DNA of 64,000 bases from Acinetobacter sp. WU_MDCI_Axc73 (GTDB lineage: Bacteria; Pseudomonadota; Gammaproteobacteria; Pseudomonadales; Moraxellaceae): the NCBI RefSeq assembly GCF_025562455.1, contig NZ_JAHPRO010000013.1:39103-103102 (forward strand). The letters are read 5' to 3'. How positions within the stretch are numbered: the stretch's first letter is position 1; every line of letters starts with the position of its first letter. Both the position numbers and the translations under genes were made by a program. Below, piece after piece: positions 56,752-64,000 of this stretch. The notes under the pieces were generated by a model. It made no database searches. It was given only the letters and a program-made list of their open reading frames with translations, and was not told where the DNA came from.

Positions 56752-56816
56752 ATGACTTGAGAAGGATCATTATCAAAAGAATAACTATTATTTGAATTTA
56801 AATTATAAAAATATAG

Positions 56817-56845
56817 AAAGCCCCAAGTAATTCACTTGAGGCTTT
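56817..56845 (+). terminator. Terminator after the D-2-hydroxyacid dehydrogenase
   Basis: A 12-bp stem, AAAGCCCCAAGT and ACTTGAGGCTTT with one G-U pair and an AATTC loop, is followed by a T-poor tract (TAAAAATTTGG), so it may be weak. Confidence 0.65.
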
Positions 56846-56901
56846 TAAAAATTTGGAGTAAAAAAGATTTAAAAATTAATGTTTACCTAAGTTATCTAAA
56901 T

Positions 56902-56992
56902 TTAGGAGACAACTTGGGTATGAGGTAAGCCTATTTCTGTAAATTTATTTAAGACTGCCACATATGCTTGAATCTTGTTGACTTGACTGAAT
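56902..56992 (-). pseudogene. IS5-type transposase relic, C-terminal piece
   Basis: On the minus strand this reads FSQVNKIQAYVAVLNKFTEI then GLPHTQVVS and a stop at 56902-56904. It is the C-terminus of an IS5-family transposase. Its other piece lies at 58306-58398, and the IS256 element at 56993-58305 separates the two, so the IS256 inserted into this relic. Confidence 0.78.
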
Positions 56993-58305
56993 GAGCCTGT
57001 AAATAAAACTGTGTAAATGTCCAAATCTTAGTACCCTGTAATAGGGATAGATGGAGACATCCACAATGGATCACAGTCAATTGATTGAACTGGCAAAAGA
57101 ATTTACCAAAAACCTAAAAACAGATTCTGACCTGAATGAATTCAGTAAAGCTCTAAAGAAACTTACCGTTGAAACAGCCCTAAATGCAGAGCTCACTGAG
57201 CATTTAGGGCATGAGCGTCACCAGCCTAGTGCCAAAGGCAATGCACGTAATGGCTACAGTAAGAAGCAACTACTAACGGGTGATGGTGAGTTTGAGCTGA
57301 ATACCCCACGTGATCGTGATGGTACATTTGAACCACAATTAGTGAAGAAACACCAAACCAGAATCACCAGCATGGATAGCCAAATCCTATCGCTGTATGC
57401 CAAAGGCATGACCACCCGTGAAATCGTCAGTACATTCAAAGAACTATACGATGCAGATGTATCTCCTAGTTTGATTTCCAAGGTAACAAATGCGGTTAAA
57501 GAGCAAGTGATTGAGTGGCAGAATCGCCCACTCGATAACATTTACCCCATCGTGTACCTTGATTGCATTGTGGTGAAGGTCAGACAGGACAACAGCGTTA
57601 TTAACAAAGCTGTCTTTCTAGCATTGGGTGTTAACCTTGAGGGTCACAAAGAACTGCTGGGTATGTGGATCGCCGAGAATGAAGGTGCCAAATTCTGGCT
57701 GTCCGTTCTAACAGAACTAAAGAATCGTGGTGTACAAGACATTCTGATTGCCTGTGTAGATGGTTTGAAAGGCTTTCCTGATGCGATTACTACCGTCTAC
57801 CCACAAACACGCATTCAACTATGTATTATCCACATGGTACGCAACAGTTTGAAATATGTGAGTTGGAAGGACTATAAAGCCGTCACCAGTGACTTGAAGC
57901 GTATTTATCAAGCTGTTACTGAAGAGTCTGCCTTGCAGGCATTAGAAGTCTTTGCGAGCACATGGGATGATAAATACCCGCAGATTAGCAAATCTTGGTA
58001 CGGGCACTGGCAGAACCTAAATACCTTGTTCGCTTATCCAGCAGATATTCGTAAAGCGATTTACACTACCAATGCAATTGAATCACTAAATAGTGTGATT
58101 CGGCAGGCAATCAAGAAGCGTAAGCTCTTTCCAACCGATGACTCGGTCAGAAAGGTAATCTATTTGGCAATTGAAGCTGCATCAAAAAAGTGGAATATGC
58201 CAATTCGGGATTGGCGTGCTGCTATGAGTCGGTTTATGATCGAATTTGAAGGTCGTTTAGACGCTTTCATTTAAGCGACATTTACACAGAAGTTTTTACA
58301 GGCTC
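56993..58305 (+). mobile_element. IS256-family insertion sequence
   Basis: A 1313-base element has terminal inverted repeats GAGCCTGTAAATAAAACTGT (left) and GAGCCTGTAAAAACTTCTGT (right, minus strand), both continuing into GTAAATGTC. It encloses one intact transposase gene. The 8-base flanks GACTGAAT and CTCTGATC share only CTGA, so no exact target duplication survives. It sits inside an IS5-type transposase relic. Confidence 0.88.
57066..58274 (+). CDS. IS256-family transposase
   Basis: This 402-residue DDE transposase of the IS256 (mutator-like) family has HLGHERHQPSAKGNARNGYS near the N-terminus, the catalytic Asp residues in YLDCIVVK and ACVDGLKGFP, and the Glu in TTNAIESLNSVIR. The ATG at 57066 is preferred over one at 57051, since GGAGA lies at 57053-57057. 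It fills the element and ends about 30 bases before the right inverted repeat. It appears complete, so the element may still move. Confidence 0.93.
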   Translation: MDHSQLIELAKEFTKNLKTDSDLNEFSKALKKLTVETALNAELTEHLGHERHQPSAKGNARNGYSKKQLLTGDGEFELNTPRDRDGTFEPQLVKKHQTRITSMDSQILSLYAKGMTTREIVSTFKELYDADVSPSLISKVTNAVKEQVIEWQNRPLDNIYPIVYLDCIVVKVRQDNSVINKAVFLALGVNLEGHKELLGMWIAENEGAKFWLSVLTELKNRGVQDILIACVDGLKGFPDAITTVYPQTRIQLCIIHMVRNSLKYVSWKDYKAVTSDLKRIYQAVTEESALQALEVFASTWDDKYPQISKSWYGHWQNLNTLFAYPADIRKAIYTTNAIESLNSVIRQAIKKRKLFPTDDSVRKVIYLAIEAASKKWNMPIRDWRAAMSRFMIEFEGRLDAFI

Positions 58306-58398
58306 CTCTGATCTTTCTAATACTAAGTTCATCTCCATTAATTTAATGCGAGGCATCTTGGTTTCCAACAGACTACGTCAATGATAGCCCAATCACTT
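58306..58398 (-). pseudogene. IS5-type transposase relic, second piece
   Basis: On the minus strand this reads LGYH, a stop, RSLLETKMPRIKLMEMNLVL and ERS, which is the IS5-family pattern YHRRSLLETKM preceding the C-terminus. A second stop lies just upstream of LGYH. It joins the piece at 56902-56992 once the IS256 is removed, and its upstream part is cut by the IS3 element that begins at 58399. Confidence 0.75.
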
Positions 58399-58437
58399 TG
58401 AACCGTACCGGGTTTGTCGGAGACTTTTTTATTTAAG

Positions 58438-59355
58438 TTAGGCCACCTGACCTAACGGGTTAATCTTATCATAGTACATTGCTTCAAACTCAAAAGGCGA
58501 TACATAACCCAGTGCACTGTGTACACGCTTTTTATTGAACCAATCTACCCAGTTTAGTGTCGCAAGTTGTACATCTGCTAAACCTTGCCAATCTGCTTTT
58601 AAATATTCAATCACCTCTGTTTTGTATAAGCCATTCACCGTTTCAGCCAGTGCATTATCGTATGAATCACCAGTCGTACCGACTGATGCTCGTAAATTTG
58701 CAGCTTCTAAACGATTGGTATAGCGAATAGAAAGATATTGAACACCTCTATCGGAATGATGAATCACATTCTTTGGCATGCCTCGATCGTGCAATGCTTG
58801 CTCAAGTGCATCGAGTACCATATCTGTATTCATCCGTGTAGATACTTTCCATCCAACAATTGCTCGTGAGAACACATCAATGATAAAGGCGGTATAGACC
58901 CAGCCTGAATTTGTTTGAATATAGGTAAAGTCAGCAACCCACAAGTGATTAGGCCGATCAGCTCTAAAATTCCGTTTCACCAAGTCAGGTGCTCGTTTTT
59001 GGTCATCTCGGCTACGGGTGGTTTGTTTGTTCTTACCTCGCCAAACACCTTGTATACCTAGCTTTTTCATTAATCGAGCAACAGTACAGCGTGCAATAAT
59101 ATAGCCTTCACGTTTCAGTTTTTGCCAGACTTTACGTACACCATACCGACCTGAACTTTCCTTCCAAATTCGTTTAATCTCCTCAGCATGATGCAAGTCA
59201 TGTAAATCTCGCTTTGCTCGATGTTCCCTTGCGAAGCAATGCTTCTCATCGCAGAGATCTAGAGTCCGGTAATAGGTTGAAGCTGCGATCGGTAAAATCC
59301 TACAAATCGCATCAACACCATATAAGTCTTTATTGTTATGGATGAAATCCACCAT
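58438..59355 (-). CDS. IS3-family transposase OrfB (integrase core)
   Basis: This 305-residue product opens MVDFIHNNKDLYGV. The rve integrase core carries catalytic Asp in WVADFTYIQT, Asp in IHHSDRGVQY and Glu in NALAETVNGLYKTE, so it is complete. It overlaps the OrfA stop by one base, and is normally made as an OrfAB fusion by a -1 frameshift. A TTTTTTC slippery run at the end of OrfA (minus strand, near 59388-59394) would put the ribosome in the OrfB frame through PPTQIMVDF. Confidence 0.95.
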   Translation of the reverse strand: MVDFIHNNKDLYGVDAICRILPIAASTYYRTLDLCDEKHCFAREHRAKRDLHDLHHAEEIKRIWKESSGRYGVRKVWQKLKREGYIIARCTVARLMKKLGIQGVWRGKNKQTTRSRDDQKRAPDLVKRNFRADRPNHLWVADFTYIQTNSGWVYTAFIIDVFSRAIVGWKVSTRMNTDMVLDALEQALHDRGMPKNVIHHSDRGVQYLSIRYTNRLEAANLRASVGTTGDSYDNALAETVNGLYKTEVIEYLKADWQGLADVQLATLNWVDWFNKKRVHSALGYVSPFEFEAMYYDKINPLGQVA

Positions 59356-59672
59356 TATTTGTGTGGGCGGTCGAGCTCCGCCTGGGCGAAAAAAGCGGCT
59401 GCTTTACGTAGAATTTCATTGGCACGCTTTAATTCTTTAATTTCACGTTCCATTTGCTTCATTTTTTCTTGATCAGATATCTGTTGTACTTTAATAGGAT
59501 TTTGCTGATCTAAATGCTTTTGATGCCAGGCACGAAGTGTTTCAGGAGTACAACCAATCTTAGGCGCAATTGCTGTGATTGCAGCCCAAGTAGAAGGATA
59601 ATCTTTTTCAGATTCAATCAATAATTGAACCGCTCTTTCTCTGATTTCAGAGGTATATTTTAATTTTGTCAT
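59355..59672 (-). CDS. IS3-family transposase OrfA (helix-turn-helix)
   Basis: This 105-residue DNA-binding subunit opens MTKLKYTSEIRERAVQLLIE, with the helix-turn-helix around IGCTPETLRAWH and a leucine-zipper-like C-terminus (MEREIKELKRANEILRKAAA). It ends FFAQAELDRPHK. A -1 slip at TTTTTTC gives the OrfAB transposase. Confidence 0.95.
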   Translation of the reverse strand: MTKLKYTSEIRERAVQLLIESEKDYPSTWAAITAIAPKIGCTPETLRAWHQKHLDQQNPIKVQQISDQEKMKQMEREIKELKRANEILRKAAAFFAQAELDRPHK

Positions 59673-59975
59673 CGGGATAGTCTCTCAGAATATTGACTCT
59701 CCGACAAACCCGGTACGGTTCACAACTGATTTGACTCAGTTTTGTTATAAATTATGATTAGTGTTAATTTCAAATTCACGTAATAAATTTACTCATTCAA
59801 CCACAACTCACTCCTGTGTATTTACAGAAAATTTAGCTCTTATATAGTAATGATATATTTAACAATTACCAAAAAGTCTGTACTGAAATAACGCATAAGT
59901 ATGTACACTTTGGATGAGGGTATATGGGCCGAAATTTACAAGAATATTCAACCAAAATATTAAGATAGAGAAATC

Positions 59976-61295
59976 ATGGATACCGTAGTAGAACATTCTG
60001 AAAATACCACTTTAAGTGATCAAATCAAAATCGTAGATGATCTGGAAAAGTATATATTTGAAAAAATCCACTCTACTCCACCTTTCAATTTCAATAAATC
60101 TATCAGGATGGTAAATGATCTAGAAATGCTTAGAACAGTAATATATGTATTACATGATGAAGGCCTGTTTAAAGAATCGGATGAGGATCGAACAAAAAGG
60201 TTATGCACAGAACCTGTCCAAATACCTATTCCTTGCAAAGGTGATAATAATAAAGTTGAAAAACTGGACTTTGAATATTTGCCTAAACATTATCATGAAA
60301 TCATTTCAGACATAAAAAGCTATCGTTCCGCCATCGAAACTAAAAATCATACGCAAGCAAAAATTATTTATAAAAGCTTACTCCAGCAATACTCAAAACA
60401 TCGTGATTGTTACGTAGTCGAATTATTACCTGAAAGCTTTCAAAACACGATCGATAAAATTCAACTCAGCTATCTTTCACAAGAACCTGATGAAATCAAA
60501 GAAAAAGCTTATATCGACTTTGTTAAAGAATTTATCAAGAAATACGAATATGATCATGTGTCACTTTGGAATGCGTTAAATTTTTCAAGACAGGATCAGA
60601 ATACGCTCAAGGAATTGTCTTTTCTTTCATTTCGATTCATTGGTCCATTAAAAAATAAGTTTGCTATACGCCAACGCAATTCAAAGATCCAGTCCCTGAA
60701 ACCCAAAAAAAATATACTGTTCGAACAACTTATGGAGTATCTGGACAAAAAAGCGACAGCATATGTACGTGAGATTTTAATGCAAACGTATGATCAAAAA
60801 GAAAAAATATATATAAAACAACAAGGAAATATTGACAAACTTTTACGGACTAACTTTAAAAAATATCAGACAAAGATATTAAACAGAAAACAACAGGTTA
60901 AAATTATTGCTAAGATTAAAACTAAATTTACACCTCAAATAATACAAATATTAGAAGACAAACAGGAGAAAAAACAGCAACAGCTTGATTTTAAAGTGCA
61001 ACTGCAAGAGCACATTGTGCGAAATCTGACAAATTCGTCAACAGGAACTATAAGCAGTGAGCCTGTTTATGACCCGTACTTATTTACTCCTACTGCATCT
61101 ATCCATGACACAAATGCTCTAACTGAACTTAAAACAAAAGCCACCCGAAATAAATCTGCTAAAAAGCAGAAAGGTTTTCAGAATCAGGAGCATCCAACTA
61201 CTCAGCCTAAAAGAAATTTTATTGGTGATACTGAAAGGATGCTCAAAAAGAATCATGAAATCTATCAGTCTTTGAAAAACCTTTTAAATGATTAA
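59976..61295 (+). CDS. Orphan 439-aa protein of unknown function
   Basis: No family was recognised for this soluble, highly charged protein. No signal peptide or membrane segment is present. The N-terminus (MDTVVEHSENTTLSDQIKIV) is followed by a helical body. Around residues 260-345 it is Lys/Gln-rich and looks coiled-coil. The C-terminal tail (about 380-425) is basic with KSAKKQKG. It lies immediately after an IS3 element and 132 bases before an AlpA-like gene, in the setting of integrative-element genes. No ribosome site stronger than AGA was seen before the ATG. A regulatory, replication or defence role cannot be told apart from the sequence. Confidence 0.6.
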   Translation: MDTVVEHSENTTLSDQIKIVDDLEKYIFEKIHSTPPFNFNKSIRMVNDLEMLRTVIYVLHDEGLFKESDEDRTKRLCTEPVQIPIPCKGDNNKVEKLDFEYLPKHYHEIISDIKSYRSAIETKNHTQAKIIYKSLLQQYSKHRDCYVVELLPESFQNTIDKIQLSYLSQEPDEIKEKAYIDFVKEFIKKYEYDHVSLWNALNFSRQDQNTLKELSFLSFRFIGPLKNKFAIRQRNSKIQSLKPKKNILFEQLMEYLDKKATAYVREILMQTYDQKEKIYIKQQGNIDKLLRTNFKKYQTKILNRKQQVKIIAKIKTKFTPQIIQILEDKQEKKQQQLDFKVQLQEHIVRNLTNSSTGTISSEPVYDPYLFTPTASIHDTNALTELKTKATRNKSAKKQKGFQNQEHPTTQPKRNFIGDTERMLKKNHEIYQSLKNLLND

Positions 61296-61427
61296 GTTCA
61301 GCATTTCACACTGAGAAATATATTGGCTCCACGCACTTCCTGCTCCAAATGCAATTCCATTTATGTACTTTCTAATCATTGGTTCAACACCTTCCAGATT
61401 GAACCAACGCCATAGAAGGAAATCTAA

Positions 61428-61661
61428 ATGTCTACTATCCAAAACACAATTCAAATGCTACGTCTACATGAGCTGATTAAACTGATAGGTTTATCTCGGT
61501 CATCCATTTATGACCGACTCAACCGACGATCTAAACGCTATGATCCCGACTTCCCGCAGCCTGTAAAATTAAATAATGCTTCACGGTGGTTACTCTCTGA
61601 AGTTGAAGCGTGGATTGAAAGCAAAATTTCAACACGTAATCAAGGGAATACTGAGAGCTAA
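61428..61661 (+). CDS. AlpA-family helix-turn-helix regulator
   Basis: This 77-residue protein has LHELIKLIGLSRSSIYDRLN, DPDFPQPVKLN and SRWLLSEVEAWIESK, the hallmark of AlpA/Prophage-CP4-57-type regulators, which act as excisionase-like or transcriptional switches in integrative elements. AAGGAA precedes the ATG at the right distance. AlpA genes normally belong to elements carrying P4-type integrases, and one lies at 42392. Confidence 0.9.
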   Translation: MSTIQNTIQMLRLHELIKLIGLSRSSIYDRLNRRSKRYDPDFPQPVKLNNASRWLLSEVEAWIESKISTRNQGNTES

Positions 61662-62044
61662 CGCTGTACTTGTAAATTCAAAACATAATGCAGCTGTGCA
61701 ATGCATTCTGAAATTATAAGTATGGCTAGGCTATCATTTTAATTTTCAATGAATTACGGTCTTATATATTTACTTACTATTACTCTATATTTATAAATCA
61801 CAGAATATTCTATGTATTTATAGATAATCAGTAGTCTAAAAGTACTCAGCTATACAATGTTCATGTGACCCGACAGGTCGTTAATGTATAGGCAATACTG
61901 GTGAAGTAAAGACGACCATAGCTCACTCTAAATTAGCTGAACCAACCTACATTCCATCATGGATACTGCGCTAAACAGTATCCATTGGATGCATATACCC
62001 AGAATACTGATCACAGTTGCGCTTTTAACTTTAAATTAAGCGTA
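61662..62044. other. Intergenic region before the Gp2-like gene, with hairpin
   Basis: About 380 bases without a gene. It includes a perfect 10-bp hairpin at 61959-61985 (ATGGATACTG, CGCTAAA loop, CAGTATCCAT) about 60 bases before the presumed start of the HUH-motif gene. No T-run follows, so it is not a terminator. A replication or nicking origin is one possibility, and the region also holds the promoter. Confidence 0.45.
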
Positions 62045-63232
62045 ATGAATATGAACATTATCAAAGCAAATGCTGGTCGCTATATGGGAACACATGACCA
62101 ATGGCTCCAGCAATTTGAAACCGAACTGCAAACTACTCCAGTCAACGATGGTGATAAAACCACCTTTTTAGTAAATTCACAGGATAACATCCTAGCTCCT
62201 GCTATAGGGAAAGCTAAACTCGTCAAACAGTTCAAAAAGCGTAACTTCCCTGAAGTCACAGCTGAAACGAAAAGACTATCGAATGGTCGCTATGCCTTTG
62301 CCATCAAGCACCCTGCTCAAATGAGTAATTTACCTTCTGATATTGAAGAACTTATAAACTATTCTACGCATTCAGACATTATCAGCGGTCTTGATATTCA
62401 GGCATTTGATTATGCATTAAGCCAGATGTCAGAGGATGAGTTAGAGCTTCTACGTAATGGCACACCTCCACCTTCCAGTCTAAAGGAGAATTTGCTCCCG
62501 TACATTAACGCAATGAATAAGTTTACTGGATTAATTCGTGCCTTTTTTCGTCGCCCGAACATCAGACGCAAAGTTTATGATGAGCGGAAGAATCTGAAAA
62601 AAAATAAGTCTCGAATGATCGAAATGTTCAACTCTTTAATTGAACGGTATTCACGTGTGGTCGTTGTTCGACTTGATTTATATCTCAAACATAAACCTGA
62701 AACATTACTGCAAACCTGTTTCAAAGCTGAAGATTGTTTATCTAAAAATGATTTTGATGCATTTAAAAAGTGTGTTGAACAACTACTAGAAAACAAGCGG
62801 CATAATCCTGTGTTGAAACAAGCCATCGGTTATATTTTTCGTTTTGAATATACCCCAAGAAGTGGATTCCACTTGCATACATTCTGGTTTTTCAATGGGA
62901 ATAAAAATCAGGAAGACATCAGCTTGGCACAAGGTATTGAAAAGCTTTGGAAAAAAGTGACCAATGATCAAGGTTATGCCTACATCTGTAATATGCGGAA
63001 GCATACTTATGAAAACTGTTTTTTAGGCACGATTGAATACAACCAATCGCAGAAAAGAAAGTGGCTTGAAGATGGCTTTGATTATCTCTGTAAAACCAGC
63101 CAGTTATTCATTTTCAGCAACATGAAAAATGGACGACGTTTCCAGATTAGTCAACCTTTAAAACCACAGACTCGTGGTCGTCCGAGAAAAAACCACCTAG
63201 AACTCAATGCCTTTGCGGGAGTTGAAGCATGA
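62045..63232 (+). CDS. YagK/YfjJ (inovirus Gp2)-like protein with HUH-type motif
   Basis: This roughly 395-residue protein resembles the YagK/YfjJ C-terminal family, which contains inovirus Gp2-like proteins of integrative elements. Visible features are a basic helical middle (RRPNIRRKVYDERKNLKK), VVVVRLDLYLKHKPETLL and, near residue 285, IFRFEYTPRSGFHLHTFWFF. There His-Leu-His fits the His-hydrophobic-His metal motif of HUH endonucleases, with tyrosines downstream in TYENCFLGTIEYNQ. The ATG at 62045 (MNMNII) is preferred to a TTG at 61985. It overlaps the next gene by 4 bases (ATGA). A replication-initiator or mobilisation role is inferred. Confidence 0.72.
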   Translation: MNMNIIKANAGRYMGTHDQWLQQFETELQTTPVNDGDKTTFLVNSQDNILAPAIGKAKLVKQFKKRNFPEVTAETKRLSNGRYAFAIKHPAQMSNLPSDIEELINYSTHSDIISGLDIQAFDYALSQMSEDELELLRNGTPPPSSLKENLLPYINAMNKFTGLIRAFFRRPNIRRKVYDERKNLKKNKSRMIEMFNSLIERYSRVVVVRLDLYLKHKPETLLQTCFKAEDCLSKNDFDAFKKCVEQLLENKRHNPVLKQAIGYIFRFEYTPRSGFHLHTFWFFNGNKNQEDISLAQGIEKLWKKVTNDQGYAYICNMRKHTYENCFLGTIEYNQSQKRKWLEDGFDYLCKTSQLFIFSNMKNGRRFQISQPLKPQTRGRPRKNHLELNAFAGVEA

Positions 63233-63975
63233 TTAGATTACAGCCTGACGAATCCTATGCATCTCTACTCAGTACTCACCATATCACTCAAGCGTATATC
63301 CAGCCTTTTATTGGCTATATACCCAATAATCGCCCTCCTGTTGGCTTGGATGATTATCTGAAGTTGTATTCTATGATTACTGAAAATAAGACTTTTAAGA
63401 TTATCTCTAAACAACCAACTTACGACTATCTGGTGCCTCATGTTTATCTAACGCCCAAGGGTGTTAATTTACTCAAGATTATTCAGGATATTCCGATTAA
63501 TCCTTTTCTGACTGGTAAATTTTCAGATGTGATCATCAGACCTGAGATAAAGCTGATGGTTGATTTGCTGTATAAGCACAGGCTCATTGACTTTCCACTT
63601 GGATTGTATCAACAGTTTGAGGCAGTTGTTGATGGGTTCTGTCAGGATCTAAAAGTGAGATCTAAAACACGAGATTTTATGAGCTTGAAAAATCACTGGG
63701 ATTCTTCATTTGGCAATTCTAGAAAGGCTTATAACCGTTTTGAAGAAGCTGTCTTATGTAACAATTCAATGTTTCAGGTTCATTCATTGCTTGTTTCTGC
63801 TGAGTTTATGAATGTTGATGATTTTTCAATGGATCAGAAAACATTTAGTCCTGTGACTGTTGAGGATATGCTGCGTGCCACGTCAGGTAAAATTATCGAA
63901 GCAGTCTGGGCTAACAATGCTGATGTCAACGGCAATTTAAAACTGACCCCTTTTACCTTAAAAACAGCAAAGTAA
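63229..63975 (+). CDS. Gp2-like relative, probably truncated at its C-terminus
   Basis: This 248-residue protein starts in an ATGA overlap with the previous gene, so the two are coupled. No family was firmly recognised. The segment NHWDSSFGNSRKAYNRFEEA followed by SLLVSAEFM is similar in layout to the region before the HUH motif in Gp2-like proteins, but the HUH motif itself is absent. The last residues (NLKLTPFTLKTAK) are read from DNA carrying two repeats of AAAYTGACCCCTTT, which looks like an IS end. The gene may be cut by an insertion sequence beyond the window. Confidence 0.5.
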   Translation: MIRLQPDESYASLLSTHHITQAYIQPFIGYIPNNRPPVGLDDYLKLYSMITENKTFKIISKQPTYDYLVPHVYLTPKGVNLLKIIQDIPINPFLTGKFSDVIIRPEIKLMVDLLYKHRLIDFPLGLYQQFEAVVDGFCQDLKVRSKTRDFMSLKNHWDSSFGNSRKAYNRFEEAVLCNNSMFQVHSLLVSAEFMNVDDFSMDQKTFSPVTVEDMLRATSGKIIEAVWANNADVNGNLKLTPFTLKTAK

Positions 63976-63988
63976 AATTGACCCCTTT
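63940..63988. repeat. Direct repeats resembling an IS21-type end
   Basis: The 14-base motif AAAYTGACCCCTTT occurs at 63940-63953 and 63975-63988, spaced 35 bases apart. Repeated motifs of this kind near an element end are typical of IS21-family termini. The element itself would lie beyond the window edge. Confidence 0.45.
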
Positions 63989-64000
63989 GATGATTTATTA

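Larger units (their letters stand above)
58399..59722 (-). mobile_element. IS3-family insertion sequence, complete
   Basis: A 1324-base element is bounded by perfect inverted repeats of at least 25 bases, beginning TGAACCGTACCGGGTTTGTC at both ends. It encodes OrfA and OrfB on the minus strand, with a frameshift site. Direct flanks (CTT at the left, CAA at the right) do not match, so a target duplication is not apparent. The left end cuts the IS5-type relic. Confidence 0.92.

Noticed and set aside
56985..58313. Target duplication of the IS256 element
   Set aside because: The flanks GACTGAAT and CTCTGATC share only CTGA, so no reliable duplication can be claimed.
58396..59725. Target duplication of the IS3 element
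   Set aside because: Flanking triplets CTT and CAA differ. The inverted repeats alone support the boundaries.
1..64000. CRISPR arrays, rRNA genes, riboswitches and prophage structural genes
   Set aside because: No regularly spaced repeats, rRNA-like sequence, recognised riboswitch aptamer or capsid and tail genes were found by reading.

Overview
The window looks like chromosomal DNA of an Acinetobacter species. It is AT-rich, and it carries gene orders typical of that genus: lptM-lysA-dapF followed by a small hydrolase and xerC, an etfB-etfA pair, and a divergent hcaK/hcaR - hcaABCDE hydroxycinnamate cluster. No rRNA or CRISPR array was seen. There is one intact tRNA, tRNA-Ser(TGA).

Layout. 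(1) 1-2.9 kb: the 3' end of an operon with a GH3-type acyl-adenylating enzyme (cut by the window edge), a TolC-type outer-membrane channel and a GNAT-like protein. (2) 3.5-7.8 kb: a secreted alpha/beta hydrolase, then a copper-type P1B ATPase with an unusual Cys-rich N-terminus, divergent from a CueR-like MerR regulator across a 19-bp-spacer promoter. (3) 7.9-23.6 kb: mostly core genes (gyrA, etfA/etfB, xerC, dapF, lysA, lptM, cycA, radA, a Tim44-like protein, epmA, pdxB). (4) 23.7-29.2 kb: a methyltransferase, then a Baeyer-Villiger-type monooxygenase, an SDR and a PF10118 'hydrolase' with a di-iron-like pattern, divergent from a TetR regulator. (5) 29.2-38.5 kb: hydroxycinnamate uptake and catabolism (hcaR, hcaK, hcaABCDE, a thioesterase), with a matched pair of inverted sites in the divergent promoter. 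(6) 38.6-41.3 kb: an IS3 relic and modABC.

(7) 41.6 kb to the right edge is an accessory region. It holds tRNA-Ser, an inverted copy of the tRNA-Ser 3' end with its own terminator (probable attachment-site scar) and a P4-type integrase. These are followed by IS66 and IS481 relics, a 5'-truncated aromatic aminotransferase, and a roughly 11-kb uptake/catabolic cluster: amino-acid-type ABC transporter with a fused permease-ATPase, class II aldolase-like protein, M20 deacylase, LysR, DUF1028, RidA, flavin monooxygenase, porin and D-2-hydroxyacid dehydrogenase. Next is a nest of insertion sequences (an IS5-type relic split by IS256, then a complete IS3). The region ends with integrative-element genes: an orphan 439-aa protein, an AlpA-like regulator, a YagK/YfjJ-inovirus-Gp2-like protein with an HUH-type motif, and a possibly truncated relative.

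The two most interesting parts are the unassigned catabolic cluster at 45.9-56.8 kb and the replication-like module at 60-64 kb. The reading offered is that an integrative element entered a tRNA-Ser gene, later collected or was invaded by cargo and IS elements, and extends past the right edge. All names come from reading motifs and recalled family features; no database search was run.
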